Shown here one piece after another: positions 54,112 through 62,454 of a DNA stretch of 64,000 nt (position 1 is the stretch's first letter; each line of letters starts with the position of its first letter). The notes under the pieces are model-generated. The model was not told the DNA's origin, ran no database searches, and saw nothing but the letters and a program-made list of their open reading frames with translations. The position numbers were made by a program, and so were the translations under genes. The DNA comes from CALODP01 sp942492055. Lineage in GTDB: Bacteria > Bacteroidota > Ignavibacteria > Ignavibacteriales > Melioribacteraceae. The stretch is taken from assembly GCA_942492055.1 (NCBI GenBank), contig CALODP010000026.1, positions 1-64,000 of the forward strand, given 5' to 3'.

Positions 54112-54157
54112 AACCGCTCGTTTTTGTAATGGTTTAATTACAAAGAAACGGGCGGTT
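54112..54157. repeat. Long hairpin after the propeller gene
   Basis: AACCGC-CGTTT-TGTAAT and ATTACA-AAACG-GCGGTT form a near-complete 20-bp stem around a six-base loop. There is no T-run, so it may be a processing or stability hairpin or a degenerate terminator. Confidence 0.6.
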
Positions 54158-54263
54158 GCTTGATATTCTTCCTCTTCCAACTTTGCAATAATACAAACCT
54201 ATATTAGTATCAGTGTATGTTTTGTTGTATATTTACTTTTATTTAATAATCGGGGGTAAAACT

Positions 54264-54713
54264 ATGGCAGAAGAGAAAGGAAAACCGAATGTGATCCGTG
54301 CTCTGCTGAACGGACTATTAGCCTATTTGTTGGGATTTATCATTTATATGATTCCCGGCTTTGTTGTTGCGATGCAAATGGGGGCGGAATTGGGACCGAA
54401 AATCCAAGATCCGGAAGAGATAAGCAAAAGAATTAATGAGGCTATTCCTATAATGTATCAGGAAAATCTTTGGTTTTATTACGGATTTATAATTGTTACC
54501 GCAGCTCTTATCTTTTGGCGTAGCAGAGCTGTAACAAAGAAAGCCGGAGAGAAAGTAATTGCGAACGGAATTCTTGTCGCTACAATTCCCGTAATACTTG
54601 GGGTCTATTTCGATATTTCAGTCGGTGTAGGACTCTTTGCTATTGTCACTATGGCTATCTATCTGGCCGCCGGTTTTTATGGGGTGAAGAAATACAATTT
54701 TGTGAAGAAGTAA
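54264..54713 (+). CDS. Small integral membrane protein
   Basis: 149 residues, four predicted membrane helices (NGLLAYLLGFIIYMIPGFVV, LWFYYGFIIVTAALIFW, GILVATIPVILGVYF and VGLFAIVTMAIYLAAGFYG) with a charged extramembrane loop PKIQDPEEISKRINEAI. No family recognised. ATG 54264 follows GGGGG; an upstream in-frame ATG (54213) has no site. The trpF gene starts 17 bases after its stop, so they are probably cotranscribed. Confidence 0.7.
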   Translation: MAEEKGKPNVIRALLNGLLAYLLGFIIYMIPGFVVAMQMGAELGPKIQDPEEISKRINEAIPIMYQENLWFYYGFIIVTAALIFWRSRAVTKKAGEKVIANGILVATIPVILGVYFDISVGVGLFAIVTMAIYLAAGFYGVKKYNFVKK

Positions 54714-54730
54714 GAATGGATGATTTGTAG

Positions 54731-55384
54731 ATGAGAACAAGAATAAAGATATGCTGCATCAGCAGTAAAGATGAAGCGAAGATGGCTATTGAGGCAGGGG
54801 CGGACGCTCTGGGGCTTGTTGGGAATATGCCGAGCGGACCAGGGGTGATTTCGGACGAAAGAATTCGGGAGATTGCCGAGTCTATTCCTGCGGGAGTGGC
54901 CTCATTTCTTCTTACAAGCGAAACAGAGACTGATAAGATAATTGAGCATCATAAAAGAACAAATACAAACACAATTCAGATTGTGGATCGACTTGCAAAG
55001 GGGAGTTACTCCGATCTCCGAGAAGCAATTCCTGCCGTTAAGTTGGTGCAGGTTATTCATGTATTGAACGAAGCCTCAGTTGAGGAAGCTTTGGAAGTGG
55101 CGGAAAATGTTGACGCTATTCTACTCGATAGTGGAAATCCCTGCCTTACAATAAAAGTATTGGGAGGAACCGGAAAAACTCACGATTGGTCTCTTAGCCG
55201 AAAGATACGGGAAACAGTGCCGGTGCCGGTTTTCCTTGCCGGGGGAATAGGTCCTCACAACATTCGTCGCGCAATAGAGGAAGTAGAACCATTTGGAATA
55301 GACCTCTGTAGCAGCGTAAGAACCAACGATCATCTCGATCCGGAAAAGTTGAAGGCGTTGTTCGACACTATTGCCGGAAAATAA
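54731..55384 (+). CDS. trpF: Phosphoribosylanthranilate isomerase
   Basis: 217-residue TIM barrel. Motifs: KICCISSKDEAKMAIEAGAD with the catalytic cysteine, GVASFLLTS, IQIVDR (general-acid aspartate), DAILLDSG, the phosphate loop GGTGKTHDWSLS and FLAGGIGPHNI. These match TrpF, which converts PRA to CdRP in tryptophan synthesis. No other trp gene is near, so either trpF is detached from its operon or the enzyme serves another isomerisation, as some TrpF-like proteins do. Confidence 0.87.
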   Translation: MRTRIKICCISSKDEAKMAIEAGADALGLVGNMPSGPGVISDERIREIAESIPAGVASFLLTSETETDKIIEHHKRTNTNTIQIVDRLAKGSYSDLREAIPAVKLVQVIHVLNEASVEEALEVAENVDAILLDSGNPCLTIKVLGGTGKTHDWSLSRKIRETVPVPVFLAGGIGPHNIRRAIEEVEPFGIDLCSSVRTNDHLDPEKLKALFDTIAGK

Positions 55385-55617
55385 TATCAGATACGAACTA
55401 CTTACTATTTTAGTCCGAAGTAATTTTTTATTCTCCGTTTATATTGATATGGGAAGCAATTATTATCCGTTGCTGCCCGTCTCTGCAATGTCTGATCTCA
55501 CACCGTATATATCTACGAATTCCGTGAACTACTTTATAACCTTTGCCTATTGTAAACATAGAAACAAAATAGTACATTTGTAATCTTTTAATAATAGACT
55601 ATTAGAAAAGAGGAAAG

Positions 55618-56199
55618 ATGAAACTGATTGTAGCTGTTCTTTTATTGTTTTCTTTTAATGTGGTATCTTTTGCCGGAGAAAATGATAATGAGAATGAAGT
55701 AAACAAATGGCCAAGTTTCGGAATCGGAGCGGAATTCTTCAATATAATAGAAAATACAGTATATAGAGCTAATTACTCTTATACTTACAACGACTACTAT
55801 TACCGATTTAAGTTCGACATGAAGAATACATATTATGAAACAACGAAACTTAGAATCTCTATTTTTCTAAATGATTCCTTCAAGCTGGAACCTGTTCTCG
55901 GTTTTTACGGAGATTTTCGGATCAAAGAATATCTGGTTATTTTAGGTTGCGGAGCTTATCATCATTTCCGAGAGGATAATTTCTCCTTCTATTACGGAGG
56001 AAAGATTGTATCTGTTACAACAAGCGTTCCCTGGGATGATACAAATTTTTGTCCGGTTCTAGGAATAGCTGTTGGCGCGGAATGGCTTGTGCATAAACAT
56101 TTTAGTATTTGTTTCGAGCCTTCTTTGGAGTTATTGGATGCCTTCGCCGGCAATGATCTTAATTCAAATGGTGTGTTAATATTACGTTGTTATTTATAA
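55618..56199 (+). CDS. Secreted small beta-barrel-like protein (copy 1)
   Basis: 193 residues, signal peptide MKLIVAVLLLFSFNVVSFA. Mature sequence PSFGIGAEFFNI ... LRISIFLNDSFKLEPVLGFYG ... FSFYYGGKIVS ... GAEWLVHKHFSICFEPSLEL has the alternating pattern of a small outer-membrane barrel. The strand FHKHFS-FEPSLE is shared with the next gene, so they are tandem paralogues. Function unknown. ATG follows GAGGAAAG. Confidence 0.7.
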   Translation: MKLIVAVLLLFSFNVVSFAGENDNENEVNKWPSFGIGAEFFNIIENTVYRANYSYTYNDYYYRFKFDMKNTYYETTKLRISIFLNDSFKLEPVLGFYGDFRIKEYLVILGCGAYHHFREDNFSFYYGGKIVSVTTSVPWDDTNFCPVLGIAVGAEWLVHKHFSICFEPSLELLDAFAGNDLNSNGVLILRCYL

Positions 56200-56213
56200 C
56201 TATAGGATTGTTA

Positions 56214-56735
56214 ATGAAAAGGAAAATAGTATTATTATTTGCGATTTTCTTCGTAGCTTCAAATTTGATGAGCGCGCAAAATAATGAAAAGGAAAAATTT
56301 TGCAAGCCAACCTTTAGCATTGGAATTGAGGCGTTAAATTTCGGAAAAACAGATTTTCGGGAAGAAAATTCTCTCTATCTCACATATTTTCTCAATGAGT
56401 CCTTTAGTATAGAAGGGATGTTAGGGGTGGATGGTACTAATGATTGGGATACCAGATATGAGCATTTCAAAGTATTATACGCTTTAGGGGTAAATAAATA
56501 TTTTTGGGATGATGACGTTGCTTTTTATTTCGGTGGAAAACTAGGTTCCAGACCCTTCGGACGTTCAAGCAACGCCAGTGGAAATCCGTTTTTGCTATTA
56601 AATATTGGAGGACAATGGTTTTTCCACAAGCACTTTAGTCTATCTTTTGAGCCTTCTCTAGAAGTAATTCATCACGATGAAAGTTATACCAATTTTGAAA
56701 CAAAAGGAAGAATAATTTTCCGATATGTGTTTTAG
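56214..56735 (+). CDS. Secreted small beta-barrel-like protein (copy 2)
   Basis: 173 residues from ATG 56214, which begins a signal peptide (MKRKIVLLFAIFFVASNLMS); an earlier in-frame ATG overlaps the upstream gene. Shared features with copy 1: PTFSIGIEALNF, LYLTYFLNESFSIEGMLG, VAFYFGGKLGS, GGQWFFHKHFSLSFEPSLEV. It ends in an aromatic residue (RYVF), typical of barrel outer-membrane proteins. Function unknown. 14 bases separate the two genes. Confidence 0.7.
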   Translation: MKRKIVLLFAIFFVASNLMSAQNNEKEKFCKPTFSIGIEALNFGKTDFREENSLYLTYFLNESFSIEGMLGVDGTNDWDTRYEHFKVLYALGVNKYFWDDDVAFYFGGKLGSRPFGRSSNASGNPFLLLNIGGQWFFHKHFSLSFEPSLEVIHHDESYTNFETKGRIIFRYVF

Positions 56736-56940
56736 TTTTATGGGGCTCGGAGATGAGTCCCTTTTATTTTTCTCATGATTATTTCATCCGAATCAACCCG
56801 CAATCAATTTCTCGAATTTTATTTACTCCCATGAAAAACTTCCCTCGTTGATTCCATTTGTTTGGCAAACGGATCGAAACTATTCTTAAATTGATAGATA
56901 AATTGCAAAAATGTTCCGAATGTTTGATTGAAATCCCCAA

Positions 56941-57370
56941 ACAGTTGCGCCGTACAAATGAAATGTTGCGCTGATAGCCGAAATTGTTTCGACGGATATT
57001 AGAACCATTGCGCTAAAGGTAAGAAAGAATGCGATATTGCCGGTAATCAGTGCGCAGATAAATTGAATTAGTTCGTTACTCATATGAACCGTTGCTAAGG
57101 TGAAATTCTTGCGGAAAATGAGTAGCGCACTCCTTCGGATGAGCAGCGCACCAAAGCAAATCAATAACGCACCATTTCCGATGAATAGCGCAACATGGAG
57201 AATCCTCTGCGCAACAAATATCATAAATAGCGCACCGGTTCCAACGATTAGCTCACCGTTTCCCACGAGTAACACAATGCGTATTTTATCAGCGCATCAT
57301 GGAAAAGATTTAACGCACCATTGCATATCAATAGCGCTTTTGGGCCGATTATTAGCGCACTGATTTTGAT
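56941..57370. repeat. Array E: exact 21-bp phased repeats, about 20 units
   Basis: Core GCGC(A) recurs at 56947, 56968, 57010, 57031, 57052 (in-phase TCGT/GCTA remnants at 56989, 57073, 57094), then after one shift at 57125, 57146, 57167, 57188, 57209, 57230, 57251, 57272, 57292, 57313, 57334 and 57355. Right-hand units look like GAATAGCGCACCATTTCC. Left-hand units match better on the minus strand (AGCGCAACATTTCATT), so orientation flips near 57075-57115. Overlapping open frames exist on both strands and are by-products. The flanks 56736-56940 and 57371-57604 hold nothing else recognised. Confidence 0.88.
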
Positions 57371-57604
57371 AAGGAAGGGTAAGATTCGGAGGAATTGGCA
57401 AATTCTTGCGACTTACAAAAAAAGAAGGAAAAGGTTGCGAAAATCGATAAAATTAATAAAAAAATAGTACGAAAATTATTGCATCTTACTAAAAAAAATG
57501 TATTAATGAAGTTGTTAGTTTACCTAATAGGAAGGATTGTTTTCGGGAAGTTTTCGGTTAAATCCTAACAGTAATAATTCTTCAACAAAATGAGGGGGGC
57601 TAAT

Positions 57605-58291
57605 ATGGGAAGTCAAAAGGATTACATGCCCAAAAGATCTTACCACGGCACTGACGCCGAATTAATTCAAACATCAGATCAACTACTCGACACAGCCACG
57701 CGTGATCAGAATGAGTTTATCGATTACGGCTTTACACCGGAGCGATTGAGTGCAATTCAGGGGTTGCGGGAGGAGTATTCGAATATCGAAACCGATATTG
57801 AAATGAGCTCAGATATCACTGACGCTACGTTCACCCGCAATGAAAAACGATCCGATTTGGAAACCGCTCTTCGTTCCCTTGGAACCAGATTGGAAAATAA
57901 AGGGGATTTTTCAATCGGCTTCATGAATAAGGTTACTATTCCTTCGATGACGAAGATAAGTGACGACCAATTGGTTCGCTCTGGGAAACAAGTTGTGAAA
58001 AACGTGGCAACAAAACTGGATGTACTTGCCGAGGTTGGGATTACAGAAGTATATCTGAACGGAATCTCCGATAAGATTACTTTGTTCGATCAGGCAATTG
58101 ACGATAAGGTTGCCGCAGAATTGGCCAGAGAAGTAAAAACAGCCGAACGGATTGAGAAAGGAAATCAATTGTACGCGGAATTGGTGAAGCTTGCCAACAC
58201 CGGAAAGGATATCTGGTATACGGTAAATGAAGCCAAATATAATGACTATCTGTTGATTGAAAAACACTCACAACCAAAAGAGGAGGAGTGA
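57605..58291 (+). CDS. Uncharacterised alpha-helical protein
   Basis: About 228 residues, no signal peptide, mostly amphipathic helix, with acidic C terminus (QPKEEE). Recurring segments TSDQLLDTATRDQNEFIDYGFTPE and RSGKQVVKNVATKLDVLAEVGI look like two divergent copies of one helical unit, each followed by a loop and LSAIQGLREEYSNIETDI or LNGISDKITLFDQAIDD. Such an all-helical repeat could be a structural or scaffold protein. I do not recognise a characterised family. Start ATG 57605 sits behind GAGGGGGG; an ATG at 57590 lies within that site and is rejected. Followed by a terminator. Confidence 0.75.
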   Translation: MGSQKDYMPKRSYHGTDAELIQTSDQLLDTATRDQNEFIDYGFTPERLSAIQGLREEYSNIETDIEMSSDITDATFTRNEKRSDLETALRSLGTRLENKGDFSIGFMNKVTIPSMTKISDDQLVRSGKQVVKNVATKLDVLAEVGITEVYLNGISDKITLFDQAIDDKVAAELAREVKTAERIEKGNQLYAELVKLANTGKDIWYTVNEAKYNDYLLIEKHSQPKEEE

Positions 58292-58325
58292 TAATCTGTA
58301 GTGGAACTAATTACCCATTTTTTCA

Positions 58326-58358
58326 CCCCGAAGGGATGAGAAATTCCTTTCGGGGAAA
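58326..58358 (+). terminator. Terminator after the helical protein gene
   Basis: CCCCGAA ... TTCGGGG hairpin; the core is the same as in the terminator at 60165-60202. Confidence 0.65.
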
Positions 58359-58415
58359 ATATATATATGTTAATGAGGGGAAACTATTACTCACAAGTCC
58401 CTTTGGGAGGTAATA

Positions 58416-60152
58416 ATGGATAGAATAGTGTTACAGTTTATTATTTTAATTATTGTAGTAATAATGTCCAATAAACTAATAGGGCAAGATTGGGGGCAGT
58501 TAGAGAAAATTGTTGCCTCTGATCGGGGAAGTGAAGATTTGTTTGCTCATGGCGTATCCATTTCTGGTGACTATGCTATAGTAGGAGCTTATTGTGAAGA
58601 TCATGATGTTCTAGGAACAAATGAGTTGGATCGGGCAGGATCAGCCTATATTTTTAAAAGGAATGGTTTTAATTGGGAATTTCAGCAAAAGATAGTTGCT
58701 TCGGATCGTGCGGTAGAAGATAGATTTGGATATAGTGTCTCAATCTCTGGAGATTATGCAATTGTAGGAGCTTACGGTGAAGATCATGATGTCTCAGGAT
58801 ATAATGTGTTGAACTTTGCAGGATCAGCCTATATTTATAAGAGGACAGGTGAGACATGGAGTCAGCAACAAAAGATAGTTGCTTCGGATCGTGGTATTAG
58901 TGATTTATTTGGGTATAGTGTTGCGATTTCTGGGAATTATGTCATAGTGGGAGCCTTTGCAGAAGATCACGACACATTGGGAGGCAATGAATTCTTATCC
59001 GCAGGAGCGGCCTATATTTTTGAAAGGACAGGCGAAACATGGAGCCAGCAGCAGAAAATTATTGCCTCGGATCGGGGATCGAAGGATTATTTTGGCCATA
59101 GTGTTTCGATTTCAGGAGATTACGCTATAGTAGGAGCTTATAATGAGGAACACAATGCAGTAGGGGAGGATTCTCTGTCTGTGGCAGGATCAGCCTATAT
59201 TTATAAGAGGGTAGGTGAAACTTGGAGTCAGCAACAAAAGATAGTTGCTTCGGATCGTAGTTCGGATGATAATTTTGGCTATAGTGTCTCTATTTCATCA
59301 GATTCCGCTATAGTAGGAGCATATGGTGAAAATCATGATGTTTTGGGGAATAATGAATTGAACAATTCTGGATCAGCTTATATTTATGTTAAGACAGGTG
59401 AGACGTGGGTACAACAACAGAAGATAGTTGCCTCAGATCGTTCAGTTGATGATTATTTTGGGTATAGTGTCGCAATTTCAGGAGTATACGCTATAGTAGG
59501 CGCTTACTATGAAGACCACAATATTAGTGGTGAAGATTCCTTGTTCTCTGCAGGTTCAGCTTATATATTTGCAACAGGTGAGGCTTTAGCGGTTGAGCTT
59601 AGAAATTTTGATATTAAAGTAATTAATAATAAAGCCTTGCTCCACTGGGAAACGGTTACAGAGAAGAACAACTACGGCTTCAAGATAGAGCGTGCTGTTT
59701 TGGGAGAGAAAAAGAGTTTTGAGAAGATCGGATTTGTAGCAGGGCACGGAAACAGTAACTTGGTGAGAGCATATTCTTATATTGATAGTATGCCTTTAGA
59801 AGGGAGAGCTGTTTACAGATTGAAGCAGATCGATTTCGACGGGAAGTATGAGTATTCCGAAGAGATAGAAGTCACTTCCGGTTTAGTAAAAGAGTATTCT
59901 TTAGAACAGAATTATCCTAATCCTTTTAATCCGACTACAAACATCAGTTTTAAGCTCGCCAAAAAAGGGAAAGTAAATATAAAAATTTTTAACGCAATCG
60001 GGCAGGAAGTAGCTGAATTGGTAAACAAAACAATGGAGGGGGGAAGTTATGAAGTGACATTCAATGCTGCAAATCTCCCTTCCGGAGTTTATTTCTGCAG
60101 AATGAATGCCGGAGGTTTTACGAAAATGACTAAACTTCTTTTGATAAAGTAA
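58416..60152 (+). CDS. T9SS-sorted FG-GAP-type repeat protein
   Basis: 578 residues. N-terminal hydrophobic signal (about 5-22, ending LIGQ). Six tandem repeats of about 60 residues follow, each containing KIVASDR, a FGxSVSIS strand, GDYAIVGAY-x-EDH and AGSAYIF/YKR, the FG-GAP/integrin-alpha-like propeller pattern. Repeats 2-6 share ETWSQQQKI linkers, and their nucleotide similarity is high, so they can recombine. A linker domain (NNYGFKIERAV, YRLKQIDFDGKYEYS) and sorting tail NYPNPFNPTTNISFKL to TKLLLIK complete it. Probable cell-surface binding protein. GGGAGG precedes the ATG. Confidence 0.9.
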   Translation: MDRIVLQFIILIIVVIMSNKLIGQDWGQLEKIVASDRGSEDLFAHGVSISGDYAIVGAYCEDHDVLGTNELDRAGSAYIFKRNGFNWEFQQKIVASDRAVEDRFGYSVSISGDYAIVGAYGEDHDVSGYNVLNFAGSAYIYKRTGETWSQQQKIVASDRGISDLFGYSVAISGNYVIVGAFAEDHDTLGGNEFLSAGAAYIFERTGETWSQQQKIIASDRGSKDYFGHSVSISGDYAIVGAYNEEHNAVGEDSLSVAGSAYIYKRVGETWSQQQKIVASDRSSDDNFGYSVSISSDSAIVGAYGENHDVLGNNELNNSGSAYIYVKTGETWVQQQKIVASDRSVDDYFGYSVAISGVYAIVGAYYEDHNISGEDSLFSAGSAYIFATGEALAVELRNFDIKVINNKALLHWETVTEKNNYGFKIERAVLGEKKSFEKIGFVAGHGNSNLVRAYSYIDSMPLEGRAVYRLKQIDFDGKYEYSEEIEVTSGLVKEYSLEQNYPNPFNPTTNISFKLAKKGKVNIKIFNAIGQEVAELVNKTMEGGSYEVTFNAANLPSGVYFCRMNAGGFTKMTKLLLIK

Positions 60153-60164
60153 CGAAGTGATATT

Positions 60165-60202
60165 TCTCCGAAGGGATGAGAAATTCCTTTCGGGGATTTT
60201 TA
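60165..60202 (+). terminator. Terminator after the FG-GAP gene
   Basis: CCGAA-GG...CC-TTCGG hairpin followed by a T5 run. The 26-base core is identical to that at 58327-58355. Confidence 0.8.
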
Positions 60203-60326
60203 TTGGAATAGATATAGAGGTTTTTTTCTTTATTCTCTTCCGAATTCCTTGCTTTTTTTTCTCGGAGCCTCATTTGAATACTTAGTACTTTAGATTAATT
60301 AATAATATCATTAGTAGAGGCTTAAA

Positions 60327-61655
60327 ATGAAACGAATAATATTTTTTTCTTTACTTCTTTTGTCAGTTATGTGGGGGCAAACTACTCTTTCTCCGGGTGA
60401 TGTAGCTTTTATCGCAGTTAATTCGGATGAACCAGGTTTTGGAGTGAGGGATGATTTTTCATTTCTTTTGTTAGCCAATATTGAATCAGGGACTGAAATC
60501 AGATTTACTTGTGCCGGATGGAATGATGATGGGTATTTTACTCCGGCGGTAGTTGATAAAGATTATCTTGTTTGGACATCAACTTCAGCTATGAATGCCG
60601 GCGAGACCGTTCATATTTATGAAGATGCAGATACAATCAATCTTATGGGGACTAATAAGGGGTCGGTTAGTTATATTAAAGTTGATTCTGCGGCTTACTG
60701 GGCTTTATCGGGAGCTGGAGATCAGGTCTTTGCGTTTCAAGGAGCCTTTGATAGTACCGCAAGTTTTATTGCCGGAATTCATTGGAACAGATATATTGGA
60801 TATACAACCGACGAAAATTGGGACGGTAGGAATGATGGTAATACATATAGTGAGTTGCCAGACGCTTTAAGTCCAGGGGAGTCATCTGTTTGGATATGGG
60901 ATTCAACCAAGACCTTAGATACGGAAAGGGAAAGAGATAATATGATATATGATTGTTCCGATACGACTAATACCAAAGCAAATTTGTTGGCGTCGATTAA
61001 TAATAAGTATAATTGGACAACCAGTCGAGCGACTATTTATGATCAAGAGCCATTTCCCGCGACATTTACTGTAACTGATGTTCTTCCTGTTGAGTTGATA
61101 GCTTTTGAGGCTACTCATCTCAAAGGCAAAACCATTCTTAGTTGGGAAACAGCTACGGAGAAGAACAACTACGGCTTCGAGATAGAGCGTGCTTCGACAA
61201 GCTCAGCAACCGAAAAGTATTATGAGAAAATAGGCTTTGTTGAGGGTTACGGAAACAGTAATTCTGTTAAGGAATACTCTTTTATGGATAATACCCCAGT
61301 TATTGGGAAAGTAGTTTACCGTTTGAAACAGATCGATTTCGACGGAAAGTATGAGTATTCGAAAGAGATAGAGATAACAACTCATCCAGTTACGGAATAC
61401 TCGTTAGAACAAAACTATCCTAATCCTTTTAACCCGAGTACAAAGATTTCATTTGCTCTATCGAATAAGAGAGATGTTAGTTTGAAGGTCTTCAATTCCA
61501 TTGGTGAGGAAGTAGCGGAATTGGTAAACAAAACAATGGAAGCAGGTAAGCATTCGGTGATCTTCAATGCTGTGGAATTACCATCCGGAGTTTATTTCTG
61601 CAGGATGAAAGTGGAAGGTTTTACAAAAACGACCAAACTATTATTAATGAAATAA
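60327..61655 (+). CDS. T9SS-sorted secreted protein (paralogue of 16090-17331)
   Basis: 442 residues. Signal peptide 1-17 (MKRIIFFSLLLLSVMWG). Passenger LSPGDVAFIAVNSDEPGFG ... DDFSFLLLANIESGTEIRFT ... DQVFAFQG parallels VLSVGDIAIIAVES ... DDFAFVALNSWEAGTEIYFT ... DQLIAFQI in the 16090 gene. Linker LPVELIAFEATHLKGKTILSWETATEKNNYGFEIERAS and sorting tail NYPNPFNPSTKISFAL to TKLLLMK follow. The passenger family is unknown to me. Surface-exposed by inference. Ends against pyrE with a shared hairpin. Confidence 0.87.
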   Translation: MKRIIFFSLLLLSVMWGQTTLSPGDVAFIAVNSDEPGFGVRDDFSFLLLANIESGTEIRFTCAGWNDDGYFTPAVVDKDYLVWTSTSAMNAGETVHIYEDADTINLMGTNKGSVSYIKVDSAAYWALSGAGDQVFAFQGAFDSTASFIAGIHWNRYIGYTTDENWDGRNDGNTYSELPDALSPGESSVWIWDSTKTLDTERERDNMIYDCSDTTNTKANLLASINNKYNWTTSRATIYDQEPFPATFTVTDVLPVELIAFEATHLKGKTILSWETATEKNNYGFEIERASTSSATEKYYEKIGFVEGYGNSNSVKEYSFMDNTPVIGKVVYRLKQIDFDGKYEYSKEIEITTHPVTEYSLEQNYPNPFNPSTKISFALSNKRDVSLKVFNSIGEEVAELVNKTMEAGKHSVIFNAVELPSGVYFCRMKVEGFTKTTKLLLMK

Positions 61656-61663
61656 AAAAGAAA

Positions 61664-61692
61664 TGGGGCTGATTCCGAAGAGTCAGCCCCAA
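61664..61692. terminator. Terminator between the T9SS protein and pyrE genes
   Basis: GGGGCTGA ... TCAGCCCC stem. On the minus strand it is followed by ATTTCTTTTTT, so it serves pyrE best. Confidence 0.85.
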
Positions 61693-61697
61693 CAAAT

Positions 61698-62225
61698 TTA
61701 TGCTACACTTTCCTTCAGCTCTTCCATAGTATATAGAGGGATAAGATTTAATCCTTCCTTAGCGAGGTTTTCGAATGCTTTTTCTTCCCTTACAATAACG
61801 CACATAACGGAATCAATCTCTGCGCCGAGTTCTCTGAGTTGATTTGCGCTGATGATTATCTGTCCACCGGTTGTAACTACGTCTTCAATAATGCAAACTT
61901 TCTTACCTTTGAAATCAGCTCCCTCTGCCAATTTACAAGTACCGTATTGTTTAGCTTCTTTTCTAACGAAAAGAGTAGGCTGCTTTGTTTTAAGAGCCAA
62001 AGAAGTAGCGATCGGAATGCCACCCATCTCTAATCCTGCTAATAGATCGCTCCCTTCGGGAACAAGCTCTTTCATTTCGGAAGTAATTTCGTCGAGCAAT
62101 TCCGGTTGAGCTTCGAAAAGATATTTGTCGAAATACTCATTTGAAATTTTACCGGATCTTAAAAGAAATTCGCCGGTAATATGTGAAGTGTTGTAAATCT
62201 TTTTCGCAAGTTCTCTGTTTTTCAT
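61698..62225 (-). CDS. pyrE: Orotate phosphoribosyltransferase
   Basis: 175 residues. Joins orotate to PRPP to give OMP in pyrimidine synthesis. The PRPP-binding signature is CIIEDVVTTGGQ; other features are FLLRSGKISNEYFDKYLFE near the N terminus (orotate loop) and FVRKEAKQYGT with the catalytic lysine loop. The length is on the short side of the family but all motifs are present. Cytoplasmic. Transcribed alone, divergent from topA. Confidence 0.93.
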   Translation of the reverse strand: MKNRELAKKIYNTSHITGEFLLRSGKISNEYFDKYLFEAQPELLDEITSEMKELVPEGSDLLAGLEMGGIPIATSLALKTKQPTLFVRKEAKQYGTCKLAEGADFKGKKVCIIEDVVTTGGQIIISANQLRELGAEIDSVMCVIVREEKAFENLAKEGLNLIPLYTMEELKESVA

Positions 62226-62454
62226 TTTTTACCCAAGTATTATTGAAATGTTTTTACAAAAATACGGATTAATTGAAAACATGGAAAGAAAGATCGAAAA
62301 TAGTCTTCAAACAGTTAAAAAGATCGGGAATTATTTGTTTAATATTTCGGTTTTCTTATTTTTGTCGGAATAGTGATAAAAATAAATTTTGTAATAAGCG
62401 CAAAATTTCTTTTTTTTGCCTGTCCTTAAAAATGTTAAATAAGAAAAAGAAGTC

